From assembly GCF_026339955.1 (NCBI RefSeq), contig NZ_JAPEPW010000001.1, positions 3,932,501 to 3,996,500 of the forward strand: 64,000 nucleotides of DNA, read 5' to 3'. Numbering within the stretch: position 1 is the stretch's first letter; each line of letters opens with the position of its first letter. The notes below the pieces were generated by a model. The model had not been told where the DNA came from and did not search any database. It was given only the letters and a program-made list of their open reading frames with translations. Below are positions 1 through 8,440 of this stretch, piece by piece. Position numbers and translations under genes: made by a program. Source of the stretch: Streptomyces sp. NBC_01549. Lineage in GTDB: Bacteria; Actinomycetota; Actinomycetes; Streptomycetales; Streptomycetaceae.

Positions 1-21
1 CCGCGAACCGACGGTTCGCGG
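1..21. terminator. Hairpin terminator at window edge
   Basis: A perfect 9-bp stem with a 3-nt loop (CCGCGAACC-GAC-GGTTCGCGG). It lies downstream of the minus-strand DUF4287 gene and probably ends its transcript. There is no U-tract, as is usual in Streptomyces. Confidence 0.6.
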
Positions 22-62
22 GCCCTTTGCCATGGGGGATGCCTGGTCCTGGTGGTGCGCGC

Positions 63-293
63 TCAGAGCAGTTTGCGCGCGGCCCTCCTCAAGTCGTACT
101 CATGAATGATCGCCTTGGCGTGGCCGTACGCGAGGTTGTGCTCGGCGCGGAGCCAGCTGACCTTCTCCTCGAAGCGGAAGAGGGCGGGGCCTTCGTCGAC
201 GGTGCGCAGCCAGTCGGAGACTTCACGACCGGTGCAATGGGGAATGCGGGCGAGCAGATTGCGGTGGGTCTCCTGGGAGAACACTTGGGACAT
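63..293 (-). CDS. DUF4287-like small protein
   Basis: A 76-residue soluble protein. Its C-terminal half has the pattern WLRAEHNLAYGHAKAI, typical of DUF4287 proteins (W-L-x-x-E-H-x-L-x-x-G-H-A), a family of unknown function. The ATG at 293 was chosen because GGAGG stands 5 nt upstream; an in-frame ATG 18 nt earlier has no such site. There is no signal peptide or membrane segment. It is monocistronic and divergent from the next gene. No reaction can be assigned. Confidence 0.75.
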   Translation of the reverse strand: MSQVFSQETHRNLLARIPHCTGREVSDWLRTVDEGPALFRFEEKVSWLRAEHNLAYGHAKAIIHEYDLRRAARKLL

Positions 294-396
294 CGGCGCC
301 TCCGGACGCAATGGGGTGTAAGCCGGTCCTTCACGCCACGGTGCCTGAGGGTTCGGTTGTTGGCAACAGTCCCGTCGCGGCGCGTAGTCTCGCGGC

Positions 397-708
397 GTGC
401 TTGATACGACGCCGCTGACCCGAGCCGTGGACCACTTCGCCGACCGGTTGCGGGCCGCGCCGCAGAGCCGGCTGCAACGGGGAGCCGCCGCGGAGGCGCT
501 GGGGCTGGCCAGGGAGTTGGCACGGTGGGCGCAGCGTCTGGAGAACCCCGCGGCTGAGCCCTTGGAGATGCCGGACGCGGGGATGTTCGCCGTCGCTGAT
601 CAAATCACCGTCGCGGTGCATGATTTGGCGGTCGTCCTGAGGGACGAGAAGGAGCTGGCGGAGGCGGTGTTGCTGGTGGAGGAGGCGCAGAAGAGAGCCG
701 GGGTGTGA
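397..708 (+). CDS. Conserved hypothetical helical protein
   Basis: A 103-residue, Ala/Glu/Arg-rich, predicted all-helical protein with a GTG start. I recognise no catalytic motif, signal peptide or membrane segment. It has codon bias typical of a real gene and stands alone between the divergent DUF4287 gene and the convergent membrane-protein gene. Function unknown. Confidence 0.65.
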   Translation: MLDTTPLTRAVDHFADRLRAAPQSRLQRGAAAEALGLARELARWAQRLENPAAEPLEMPDAGMFAVADQITVAVHDLAVVLRDEKELAEAVLLVEEAQKRAGV

Positions 709-802
709 CGCTGGTTCGCCGGCCGCGGGCCGGTGGGGGCGTGTCGCGCCCACGAGGCGGAGCCGCACATGTCACGGCCCCGCGCCTCTTTCGGGGCGCT
801 TC

Positions 803-1597
803 TCACAGGGACGCTATGACCCTGTCGGCCAGGATGTAGATGTTCTCCTCGCCGCAGGCGAAGGTCAGGGCGTAGGCGCCGGAGACGCCGGAGCCGCCGA
901 GGAGGACCGGGGATTCGCCGGCGCGCAGGGCCGCGGCCAGCCGTTCCGCGGTCTCGCGGTGGCCGGGGGTCATGCACAGGGTCGTACCGTCGGCGAAGAC
1001 GTAGACGTCGAGGGTGCCGAGCGGGCCGGGGCGGACGTCCGTCAGCTCCGTGCGGGACTCGGCGAGCTCCTCCAGACAGGACACCGTGCGCTCGTGGTCG
1101 TTCACGACGGGTGACTGGACCGGGACGAAGTCCGGGTGCGAGGGGTGGCGACGGCGGGCCGCGGCCAGTTCGGGGGAGTCGCCCGCGTACTCGTCGGCGT
1201 CGAGGCCCGCCTCGGTGACCGGCTCCAGGGGCTCCAGGCCCACGAAGTCCGACGGGCGGGGCATGAACAGTTCGCTGTCGGGCAGACCGAGCAGCGAGGG
1301 CGTGTCCGAGGCGTCACGTGCCTCCTGGGCGGCCCAGAAGGCCCGCGCCTCGGCGAGTTCCCGCTCCCGCTCCTCGGCGAGCGCCTCGGTGACGGCAGTG
1401 CGTATCTCGTCCGCGTCAGCGGCCGAGCGTGCCGCCGGTACGAGGCCGTGTGTGGCCGTCGTGGCGCGGCTTGCGGCCAGTTCGTTGTGCAGGGCCGCGA
1501 CCTGCCGGCGCAGACCCAGCAGGGTGCGCAGAACGGCGACGCCCACGGCCGCGGTCGCGGCGGTGGTGAGCAGCAAAGCAATCGGCATGGCGCTCAC
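803..1597 (-). CDS. Single-pass membrane protein, unknown function
   Basis: A 264-residue protein. Residues about 4-24 form a hydrophobic N-terminal membrane segment, followed by an Arg-containing helix, an Ala/Glu-rich coiled-coil-like stretch (about 60-95) and a C-terminal domain of about 90 residues ending in strand-rich sequence (TLDVYVFADGTTLCM). The GTG at 1597 has AGGAG 7 nt upstream and is preferred over the in-frame ATG at 1588. No known domain is recognised. Probably anchored with the C-terminal domain in the cytoplasm. Confidence 0.7.
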   Translation of the reverse strand: MSAMPIALLLTTAATAAVGVAVLRTLLGLRRQVAALHNELAASRATTATHGLVPAARSAADADEIRTAVTEALAEERERELAEARAFWAAQEARDASDTPSLLGLPDSELFMPRPSDFVGLEPLEPVTEAGLDADEYAGDSPELAAARRRHPSHPDFVPVQSPVVNDHERTVSCLEELAESRTELTDVRPGPLGTLDVYVFADGTTLCMTPGHRETAERLAAALRAGESPVLLGGSGVSGAYALTFACGEENIYILADRVIASL

Positions 1598-1790
1598 TGA
1601 CGTACTCCTGGTTCAAGTCGACCCCCGACTTCCTACATCAGCTTGAAGGGCAAACCACCAGGCTGTCAGTGCGTAACGTCACGAATAGGACAGGACTTTG
1701 GGCCGGGTGTTTAGTCGCGTAACCCTTCCGACCTGCGTAAATCCCTCTCCGGGAGGAGATAGGTCACATCTTGGGGGGGATTGGATCACA

Positions 1791-1833
1791 AATCGGCCCA
1801 GAGTCCCGGTGGTTACCGGGATCCGGGCCGATT
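1791..1833 (-). terminator. Two-tier hairpin after the thiolase gene
   Basis: An outer 9-bp perfect stem (AATCGGCCC/GGGCCGATT) encloses an inner 6-bp perfect stem (TCCCGG/CCGGGA). It lies 50-90 nt downstream of the thiolase stop on the minus strand, so it is the likely terminator of that gene. Confidence 0.6.
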
Positions 1834-1882
1834 CGGTCACGCTGGGCTCAGTGGTGGTCACCCATGGGGGACTGGCTGAGGA

Positions 1883-3106
1883 CTAGCTGAGGCGCTCGAT
1901 GACCATCGCCATGCCCTGGCCGCCGCCCACGCACATCGTCTCCAGGCCGAACTGCTTGTCGTGGAACTGGAGGGAGTTGATGAGCGTGCCGGTGATGCGG
2001 GCGCCGGTCATGCCGAAGGGGTGGCCGACGGCGATGGCGCCGCCGTTCACGTTCAGCTTCTCCAGCGGGATGTTCAGGTCGCGGTAGGAGGGGATCACCT
2101 GGGCGGCGAAGGCCTCGTTGATCTCGAAGAGGTCGATGTCGTCGACGGTCAGGCCGGCGCGCTGGAGGGCCTGCTTGCTGGCCTCCACCGGGCCGAGGCC
2201 CATGATCTCGGGGGAGAGGCCGGTGACGCCGGTCGAGACGATGCGGGCGAGCGGGGTGAGGCCGAGCTCGCGGGCCTTCGTGTCGGACATGATCACGAGG
2301 GCGGCGGCGCCGTCGTTGAGGGGGCAGCAGTTACCGGCCGTGACCATGCCGTCGGGGCGGAAGACGGGCTTGAGGCCCTGGACGCCCTCCAGCGTCACAC
2401 CCGCGCGCGGGCCGTCGTCCTTGCTGACGACCGTGCCGTCGGGGGTGGTGACCGGGGTGATCTCGCGCTCCCAGAAGCCGTTCTTGATGGCTTCCTCGGC
2501 GAGGTTCTGAGAGCGGACGCCGAACTCGTCCATGTCCTGGCGGGTGACGCCCTTGATGCGGGCGAGGTTCTCGGCGGTCTGGCCCATCGCGATGTACGCG
2601 TCGGGGACGAGGCCGTCCTCGCGCGGGTCGTGCCAGGTCGAGCCCTCGGACTGGGCCACGGCCTCGGTGCGGGCCTCGGCCTCCGCGAAGAACGGGTTGC
2701 GTGTGTCGGGGAGGGAGTCGGAGTTGCCCTTGGTGAAGCGGGAGACCAGCTCGACGCCGGCCGAGATGAAGACGTCGCCCTCGCCGGCCTTGATGGCGTG
2801 CAGGGCCATGCGGCTCGTCTGCAGGGACGAGGAACAGTAACGGGTGATCGTGCAGCCCGGGAGGTGGTCCATGCCCATCTGTACGGCGACGATACGGCCG
2901 AGGTTGTTGCCCTGCTCACCGCCGGGGAGGCCACAGCCGAGCATCAGGTCGTCGATGTCCTTGGGGTCCAGCTCGGGGACCTTGGCGAGGGCGGCCTGAA
3001 TGATCGTGGCGGTGAGGTCGTCCGGGCGGAGGTCCTTGAGGGAGCCCTTGAAAGCGCGGCCGATGGGGGAACGGGCGGTCGAGACGATCACGGCTTCGGG
3101 CATCAC
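1883..3106 (-). CDS. Acetyl-CoA acetyltransferase (thiolase)
   Basis: A 407-residue thiolase catalysing reversible cleavage of 3-oxoacyl-CoA, or condensation of two acetyl-CoA, in the cytoplasm. The nucleophilic Cys is in TRYCSSSLQ (about residue 91). The GHP signature with catalytic His is in NGGAIAVGHPFGMTGAR, and the second catalytic Cys is in CVGGGQG near the C-terminus. Length is normal for the family. The start is ATG-ATG, so either Met is possible. A TAAGCGCTTG palindrome lies about 100 nt upstream and may be the site of a fatty-acid-responsive repressor. Degradative (FadA-like) and biosynthetic (AtoB-like) roles cannot be separated from sequence alone. Confidence 0.93.
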   Translation of the reverse strand: MMPEAVIVSTARSPIGRAFKGSLKDLRPDDLTATIIQAALAKVPELDPKDIDDLMLGCGLPGGEQGNNLGRIVAVQMGMDHLPGCTITRYCSSSLQTSRMALHAIKAGEGDVFISAGVELVSRFTKGNSDSLPDTRNPFFAEAEARTEAVAQSEGSTWHDPREDGLVPDAYIAMGQTAENLARIKGVTRQDMDEFGVRSQNLAEEAIKNGFWEREITPVTTPDGTVVSKDDGPRAGVTLEGVQGLKPVFRPDGMVTAGNCCPLNDGAAALVIMSDTKARELGLTPLARIVSTGVTGLSPEIMGLGPVEASKQALQRAGLTVDDIDLFEINEAFAAQVIPSYRDLNIPLEKLNVNGGAIAVGHPFGMTGARITGTLINSLQFHDKQFGLETMCVGGGQGMAMVIERLS

Positions 3107-3208
3107 GGCTCCATGGGCGCTATGGGGTGGACGGCGGGGCTGCTTGGGAAGTTACCCGTCCGTACCGCCCGGGTCACCGCTCCGGCGGTGTGACTAGGAC
3201 CGCACTTT

Positions 3209-3222
3209 TCTAAGCGCTTGCT
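3209..3222. promoter_or_regulatory. AAGCGCTT palindrome upstream of thiolase
   Basis: The sequence around 3211-3220 (TAAGCGCTTG) has a perfect 8-bp palindromic core and lies about 100 nt upstream of the thiolase start in otherwise GC-rich DNA. Similar AAGCGCTT-centred sites serve TetR/LacI-type repressors; which regulator binds here is unknown. Confidence 0.35.
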
Positions 3223-3235
3223 TTCCTCACTCCGC

Positions 3236-3440
3236 CCACCCGAGCCTTCCGGGGGCACGGACTCCGGGGCGGAGCCCCGGCTTGGGCGCGCGGGGAACTG
3301 CGCGAACGGCCCCCATCGGCCGGTAGCCGAAGGTCTTCGGGCGGTCGGGGTGTCGGGGCGGAGCCCCGCCCTGGGGGCGCGGGGAGGCGCGCGGCCAGCG
3401 CCCCCCCCAGCGACAGGACACACCCCCGGCGCCGGAGGCG
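3236..3440. repeat. Streptomyces dispersed intergenic repeat
   Basis: The gap 3107-3452 (346 bp) holds no convincing gene. It contains two diverged copies of a GC-rich repeat with the core GCGCGGGGAACTGCGCGA and repeated small hairpins (GGGGCGGAGCCCC and similar). The same core appears inverted at about 10590-10700 and in part at 39050-39190. Confidence 0.6.
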
Positions 3441-3452
3441 ATTCGCGCCGCC

Positions 3453-4478
3453 TCACGCGTACGGCGTCGGCGCGGGCGCCGGATCCGTCGCGGGGACGCG
3501 CCGCCGCCGACGGCGCTTGAGTAGGGCCCACGGACCCCGCGGCCCCGTGGGCATGGCGGCCGTGACCTCCGTACCCGGCTCGGACGCCGCCTCCGCCGCG
3601 GCCCGCGCGACCGGCAGGAAGCCCTCGCGACGGGAGACGTCCGGGCGTTCCTCCTCGGCCGGCCACAGGCCCAGCGCCGCGCAGACGGTGGGGAGGACGG
3701 CCATCGCCGCCGTCGCGTACCCCTCCGCCGAGGGGTGGTAGTTGTCCGGGCCGAACAGCTCGCGCGGGTTCGCCTCGAACTCGGGGCCCAGCAGGTCGCC
3801 CAGCGACACCGTACGGCCGCCCTGCTCGACCGTGCCGATCGTCTGCGCGGCGGCGAGCTGGCGCGAGGCGCGGCGGGCCAGCCAGCGCAGCGGCTGCTGG
3901 ACCTGCTCGACCGTGCCCAGGTCGGGGCAGGTCCCGACGACGACCTCCGCTCCCGCCGTACGCAGGCGGCGCACCGCGGCCGACAGATGGCGTACCGACC
4001 GCGTCGGCGGCATCCGGTGGGTGACGTCGTTGGCGCCGACCATGATCACGCAGATGTCCGGCACCCGCGAGATGTCCGCGAGGGCGAGCGCCACCTGCCG
4101 GTCGAGGTCGTCGGACTGGGCGCCGGGCAGGGCGACGTTGCACAGCTCGACCGGGCGCTCGGCGACCGCGGCGAGCCCGGACGCCAGCAGCGCGCCGGGC
4201 GTCTGGCGGGCCCGGTGCACGCCCTGCCCGGCCGCCGTCGAGTCACCGAGCATGGTCAGCCGCAGCGGCGGCCCGTCCTGCACGGCGTACGCGTATCCGT
4301 AGAGACCGTCCGCGCGGGGCGCGGACGCGTGCCCGTTGCCCACATGGCGCTTCGCCAGCTGTACCTCGGCCAGCACCACCCCGACCGCCGCGGCACCCAC
4401 CAGCCCGATCCCGCCGCCGCCGTACGCCGCGCCCGCCGCGATCCGCCGTGCCACCCTCGCCCTCGACAAGCTCGACAT
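3453..4478 (-). CDS. SGNH/GDSL-family hydrolase, membrane-anchored
   Basis: A 341-residue esterase/lipase-like protein. It has a basic N-terminus, a membrane segment at about 13-35, then an SGNH fold: block I GDS with nucleophile Ser in TMLGDSTAAGQG, block III GxND in VGANDVT, and block V DxxH in GPDNYHPSAEG. The C-terminus is basic. The start at 4478 is set by AAGGAGG 10 nt upstream; longer in-frame starts would overlap the CBS promoter region. It is divergent from cystathionine beta-synthase. The catalytic domain is probably extracytoplasmic, perhaps deacetylating or de-esterifying an envelope polymer. The substrate is unknown. Confidence 0.85.
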   Translation of the reverse strand: MSSLSRARVARRIAAGAAYGGGGIGLVGAAAVGVVLAEVQLAKRHVGNGHASAPRADGLYGYAYAVQDGPPLRLTMLGDSTAAGQGVHRARQTPGALLASGLAAVAERPVELCNVALPGAQSDDLDRQVALALADISRVPDICVIMVGANDVTHRMPPTRSVRHLSAAVRRLRTAGAEVVVGTCPDLGTVEQVQQPLRWLARRASRQLAAAQTIGTVEQGGRTVSLGDLLGPEFEANPRELFGPDNYHPSAEGYATAAMAVLPTVCAALGLWPAEEERPDVSRREGFLPVARAAAEAASEPGTEVTAAMPTGPRGPWALLKRRRRRRVPATDPAPAPTPYA

Positions 4479-4621
4479 ACGTCGCCGCCACCTCCTTGTA
4501 GCCGTACAACCACTGCTTGCCCCGCGGGGCAGGTCGGCCAATCTCAACGGCGAGTGAACCGTCACCCAGGGCCTTAGGCTGACGGGACCATTCCTGTTAA
4601 ATCGCAGCTCCGGAGACAACG

Positions 4622-6016
4622 GTGCAATTCCACGACTCGATGATCAGTCTCGTCGGCAACACCCCGCTGGTGAGGCTCAACAACGTGACCGCAGGCATCC
4701 AGGCGACCGTCCTGGCGAAGGTTGAGTACTTCAACCCCGGCGGGTCCGTGAAGGACCGCATCGCCCTGCGCATGATCGAGGCCGCGGAGGAGAGCGGCGC
4801 CCTCAAGCCCGGCGGCACGATCGTCGAGCCGACCAGCGGAAACACCGGGGTCGGGCTGGCCATCGTGGCCCAGCAGAAGGGCTACAAGTGCATCTTCGTC
4901 TGCCCCGACAAGGTGAGCACCGACAAGATCAACGTGCTGCGGGCGTACGGCGCCGAGGTCGTCGTCTGCCCCACGGCCGTCGACCCGGAGCACCCGGACT
5001 CGTACTACAACGTCTCCGACCGGCTGGTCCGTGAGACGCCCGGCGCCTGGAAGCCGGACCAGTACTCCAACCCGAACAACCCCCTCTCGCACTATCACTC
5101 CACCGGCCCCGAGCTGTGGGAGCAGACGGAGGGGAAGATCACCCATTTCGTGGCGGGCGTCGGCACCGGCGGCACGATCTCCGGAACCGGGCGCTACCTG
5201 AAGGACGCGAGCGACGGCAAGGTCAAGGTCGTCGGCGCCGACCCGGAAGGGTCCGTGTACTCCGGCGGGTCCGGGCGGCCGTACCTTGTCGAGGGTGTCG
5301 GTGAGGACTTCTGGCCGACGGCGTACGACCGGACCGTCGCGGACGAGATCGTGGCCGTGTCCGACAAGGACTCCTTCCAGATGACGCGTCGGCTCGCGAA
5401 GGAGGAGGGCCTGCTCGTCGGCGGTTCCTGCGGGATGGCCGTGGTCGCCGCGCTGCGGGTGGCCGAGCGGCTCGGACCCGACGACGTCGTGGTCGTACTC
5501 CTGCCCGACAGCGGGCGCGGTTACCTCAGCAAGATCTTCAACGACGAGTGGATGGCCGACTACGGGTTCCTGGAGGACTCCGGCCCGAGCGCGCGCGTCG
5601 CGGACGTGCTCAACGACAAGGTGTCCGGCGCCATCCCCTCCCTCGTCCACATGCACCCGGACGAGACGGTCGGCGAGGCCATCGAGGTGCTGCGCGAGTA
5701 CGGCGTCTCGCAGATGCCGATCGTCAAGCCGGGCGCCGGTCACCCGGACGTGATGGCCGCCGAGGTCGTCGGGTCCGTCGTCGAACGGGAGCTGCTCGAC
5801 GCTCTGTTCACCCAGCGCGCCTCGCTGCAGGACCCGCTGGAGAAGCACATGTCGGCGCCGCTGCCGCAGGTCGGCTCCGGCGAACCGGTCGGCGACCTGA
5901 TGTCGGTGCTCGGCAGCGCCGACGCGGCGATCGTCCTCGTTGAGGGCAAGCCCACCGGTGTCGTCAGCCGCCAGGACCTGCTGTCCTTCCTCGCCAAGGG
6001 CGGCGCCAAGCAGTAG
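4622..6016 (+). CDS. Cystathionine beta-synthase
   Basis: A 464-residue PLP enzyme condensing serine or O-acetylserine with homocysteine (or sulfide) in transsulfuration. The PLP lysine is in NPGGSVKDR (Lys44), the substrate loop is EPTSGNTGVG, and the PLP phosphate loop is GVGTGGTISGTGRYLK. Two CBS domains occupy about residues 340-460. The N-terminal haem-binding extension of the animal enzyme is absent. GTG start with a GGAG site about 8 nt upstream. It is monocistronic, divergent from the SGNH hydrolase, and followed by a long structured non-coding stretch. Cysteine synthase activity is possible too. Confidence 0.93.
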   Translation: MQFHDSMISLVGNTPLVRLNNVTAGIQATVLAKVEYFNPGGSVKDRIALRMIEAAEESGALKPGGTIVEPTSGNTGVGLAIVAQQKGYKCIFVCPDKVSTDKINVLRAYGAEVVVCPTAVDPEHPDSYYNVSDRLVRETPGAWKPDQYSNPNNPLSHYHSTGPELWEQTEGKITHFVAGVGTGGTISGTGRYLKDASDGKVKVVGADPEGSVYSGGSGRPYLVEGVGEDFWPTAYDRTVADEIVAVSDKDSFQMTRRLAKEEGLLVGGSCGMAVVAALRVAERLGPDDVVVVLLPDSGRGYLSKIFNDEWMADYGFLEDSGPSARVADVLNDKVSGAIPSLVHMHPDETVGEAIEVLREYGVSQMPIVKPGAGHPDVMAAEVVGSVVERELLDALFTQRASLQDPLEKHMSAPLPQVGSGEPVGDLMSVLGSADAAIVLVEGKPTGVVSRQDLLSFLAKGGAKQ

Positions 6017-6568
6017 GCGCCGACGGGCGGGCCGGGGTCAAGAAGGCGCCGGCGGGCGGCTCGTGGGCAAGAAGGCGCCGGGCGGGGGATTTCCGCAGGT
6101 GACAGGAGGATATTTCCCGAAGTTCCCCTCCTGAGAGGGATCTTCCGGCCTTTCGGCGGGGAACTTCGCGGAAGTGGTACGAGCGCGTCACGTCCGCGCA
6201 GCACCCGCTTAACACGGGTCCGGCACATTAGTGGGTGTCGGCAGGGCGGGAGCGGCTCCCCGCCTCGGCCGACACCAAAACGGCGCCAAGGACCTCCGGA
6301 GCGGCTCCCGGACCTCCATGGACGCCAAGGACGCGCAAGCCCGGCCCTGACCCGGCCCGCGTCCCTCGCGGGGACCGCCGTCGTCCCGCCCCCCGGTAAC
6401 GGGGGTGCGGCGGTCCCCGCGCAACACGTGGAAGGGCCCGGCACCTGTCACAGGTGCCGGGCCCTTCCACGTCTTTGCGCCTAAACCGGCGCCGCTCTCG
6501 CGGACCTGGCTGGTCGCCGTCGTGGTTCCTCAATTGATGGTCGCGGCCGTCGTCGTTTCAATGACGGA
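6017..6568. other. 552-bp gene-free, hairpin-rich region
   Basis: I find no convincing gene here. It holds a 22-bp direct repeat (caagaaggcgccggcgggcgg-like, about 6039 and 6068), a GAAGTTCCCC/GGGGAACTTC inverted repeat (6119-6128/6158-6167), a GGTGTCGGC/GCCGACACC hairpin (6234-6242/6268-6276) with an inner GC stem, and the long palindrome at 6426-6472. Some of these probably terminate CBS transcription; a structured RNA is possible but unproven. Confidence 0.5.
6426..6472. terminator. Perfect 23-bp palindromic terminator
   Basis: A perfect inverted repeat: 23-nt arms around a single central base, beginning ACGTGGAAGGGCCCGG. It lies between the CBS transcript (plus) and the membrane-protein gene (minus, ending at 6569), so it can terminate both. 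Confidence 0.75.
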
Positions 6569-7003
6569 TTACTCGTCCCAGTCGGAGTCCTTGCCCCTGT
6601 GGCGGCCGAAGAAGTTCGGGGTGACGCGCGCGGCCTGGACGACGTTGACGACCACGATGCCGGCCCAGGTGACCAGCAGGCCGGGCAGATGCGCGACGCC
6701 ACCGCCGATCCCGGACAGGGGCACCGCCAGCACCAGCGACACGATCCCGAAACCGAAGCGCTCCCCCCATGAATCCGTCGACCCCTCCGGGGAACGCGTA
6801 CCGCGGGCCACCACCATCTGATGCTCGGCCAGCTGCCGCCGCACCCGGCGGTCCACCGCGCCGTCGACCCGCTGTTCGACCTTCTCGAGGAACGAGTCGA
6901 CGAGCGCGGACTCGTACTCCTCGCCCAACTCCCTGCGCGCGTGCAGAGTGGCGTCGAGTTCCTTCTTCAGTTCGGCGTCGCCGCCCGCTTCCCTACCGGT
7001 CAT
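6569..7003 (-). CDS. Small integral membrane protein with coiled coil
   Basis: A 144-residue protein. Residues 8-62 are charged and helical (KKELDATLHARRELGEEYE, then an Arg-rich amphipathic stretch). Two hydrophobic segments follow at about 84-101 and 105-128, then a charged tail (RHRGKDSDWDE). The Met at 7003 was chosen because helix-coded sequence starts there; the frame stays open upstream but looks non-coding. Resembles small Streptomyces 2TM proteins of unknown function. Confidence 0.7.
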   Translation of the reverse strand: MTGREAGGDAELKKELDATLHARRELGEEYESALVDSFLEKVEQRVDGAVDRRVRRQLAEHQMVVARGTRSPEGSTDSWGERFGFGIVSLVLAVPLSGIGGGVAHLPGLLVTWAGIVVVNVVQAARVTPNFFGRHRGKDSDWDE

Positions 7004-7130
7004 GGTGTTCACGTTAGGGAGCCACGGCTTCCGTGGCACTGGGGTTAGCCCCCCTGTTCGGGCTGGGCCGCACCCCCGGGGGGCACATCCGGGGCCAGTA
7101 CCCCGAGCGACTCCGTCCGTACGACAGGGC

Positions 7131-7796
7131 CTAGGGGAGCAGGGCGACCAGGCCGGTGTCGAGGTCGAACCGTGCGGCGGCCACATGCGCCGGGGTGAAG
7201 GCCGGGTCCGCGCGGATCGCGTCGCGGACCCAGGCCGCGTGCGCCCGTACGGTGTGGTCGGCCCAGTCCCCGGGCACCGCCCGGGTACGGAGCGCCGCGG
7301 GCGTGATCTCGTCCACCAGGAGACCGAGATGTCCGGGCACGGGCGCCCCCGTACGGAGGTGTTCGAGCGTCGCGGCGACCGCCCCGCAGCGCTCGTGCCC
7401 CAGCACCAGCACGAGGGGAACGCCCAACTCCTCCACCCCGTACTGGATGGATCCGAGGACCGCCTCGTCCAGCACCTGCCCGGCGGTCCTTATGCAGAGC
7501 AGGTCCCCGATCCCCTGGTCGAAGACCAGCTCGGGCGGGACGCGGGAGTCGACGCAGCCGACGACTACCGCGAAGGGGTGCTGCCCGGCGGCGAGGACAT
7601 GCCGCCGGGCGCGCTCCTCGTGCGGGTGACGAGGCCGTCCGGCGGCGTACCGCCGGTTGCCCGCGAGGAGTTCGTCGAGCGCCGCGCCGGCGGTCGCCGG
7701 CCGGGAGCGGGGTGCGGCGACGGCCGGAGCCGACGCGGTGGTGGTGAGTACGGAGGCGGTGGTCGCCGCCAGAAAGGCCCTGCGGTTCGAGGGCAT
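7131..7796 (-). CDS. Beta-class carbonic anhydrase, probably Tat-exported
   Basis: A 221-residue protein for reversible CO2 hydration. Zinc ligands Cys81, His134 and Cys137 are visible (GCVDSR and LGHERCGA), with the catalytic Asp83/Arg85 dyad. The N-terminus SNRRAFLAATTASVL is a twin-arginine signal and ends in an Ala-rich cleavage region near residue 28, so this enzyme is predicted to act outside the membrane, unlike most cytoplasmic bacterial beta enzymes. ATG start with GGGAG about 6 nt upstream. Monocistronic. Confidence 0.9.
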   Translation of the reverse strand: MPSNRRAFLAATTASVLTTTASAPAVAAPRSRPATAGAALDELLAGNRRYAAGRPRHPHEERARRHVLAAGQHPFAVVVGCVDSRVPPELVFDQGIGDLLCIRTAGQVLDEAVLGSIQYGVEELGVPLVLVLGHERCGAVAATLEHLRTGAPVPGHLGLLVDEITPAALRTRAVPGDWADHTVRAHAAWVRDAIRADPAFTPAHVAAARFDLDTGLVALLP

Positions 7797-7894
7797 GACG
7801 CTCCCTCAGGAGTTGTGCTTGTAGCGCACCCTCACCGTACGCACATGCACACTCACCCTGAGTGTCGATTTAATGACCCTTGGTTGATTCGTCG

Positions 7895-8440
7895 TCAGAT
7901 CATCGCTGCCGCGATACCGCCCCTTGATCGGGCGGCGGAGCTGTCCGCGGGAAGGTCCAGGGGCCGCAGCTCGTCCGCGTACGAGACGGATATCCGGCGC
8001 ATCAGGCCGTCCTCGGTGATGTCGTACTGGCCCAGGCGCCACAGCGGCGGCGAGTACGCGTGGATCGACACCGCGTCGTCGGTGGCGCCGGTGAGGCGGT
8101 GGATGTGCTCGGGGCCGAAGCAGAAGGACTCGCCCGCGCCGACGGTGACGGACGGATGGCTGCCGCAGATGCGCGGGTTGGACTCGGTCAGCGCGCCCTG
8201 TACGACGCCGACCGCGCCGGAGGAGATGTCGTGGTCGTGCCAGCCGGTGTCATTGCGCCGGGTCCAGCACAGCAGCCAGACATCGACGTACTCGTCGCGG
8301 TACAGCGACGCGTAGTGCCGCTCCTCGTCGGAGAACGCGACCTGTTCGCGCCAGAGTTCGGGGCGGGTGGCGAGGTCGTCGACGAGGGCCTGGAGCTCGC
8401 GCTTGTCGAGCGTGCGGTCCGGCAGGGCCTCGTACGTCAT
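7895..8440 (-). CDS. Cysteine dioxygenase (cupin)
   Basis: A 181-residue cupin oxidising cysteine to cysteine sulfinate with Fe(II) and O2. Metal ligands are in GWHDHD (His68, His70) and PEHIH (His112/His114). The start codon overlaps the stop of the upstream amidohydrolase (ATGA, 8437-8440), so translation is coupled. It belongs to the divergent operon facing the LacI-type regulator. Other thiol dioxygenases of this fold, for example 3-mercaptopropionate dioxygenase, cannot be excluded. Confidence 0.88.
   Translation of the reverse strand: MTYEALPDRTLDKRELQALVDDLATRPELWREQVAFSDEERHYASLYRDEYVDVWLLCWTRRNDTGWHDHDISSGAVGVVQGALTESNPRICGSHPSVTVGAGESFCFGPEHIHRLTGATDDAVSIHAYSPPLWRLGQYDITEDGLMRRISVSYADELRPLDLPADSSAARSRGGIAAAMI

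Noticed and set aside
1961..3193. 410-codon open frame on the plus strand
   Set aside because: Antisense shadow of the thiolase; Val/Ala/Gly/Asp-rich composition typical of reversed GC-rich codons, no domain.
4574..5848. 424-codon open frame on the minus strand
   Set aside because: Lies opposite cystathionine beta-synthase and has no recognisable motif.
6017..6200. Possible riboswitch near cystathionine beta-synthase
   Set aside because: The structured sequence is downstream, not upstream, of the gene and matches no riboswitch consensus I know; kept only as a structured region.
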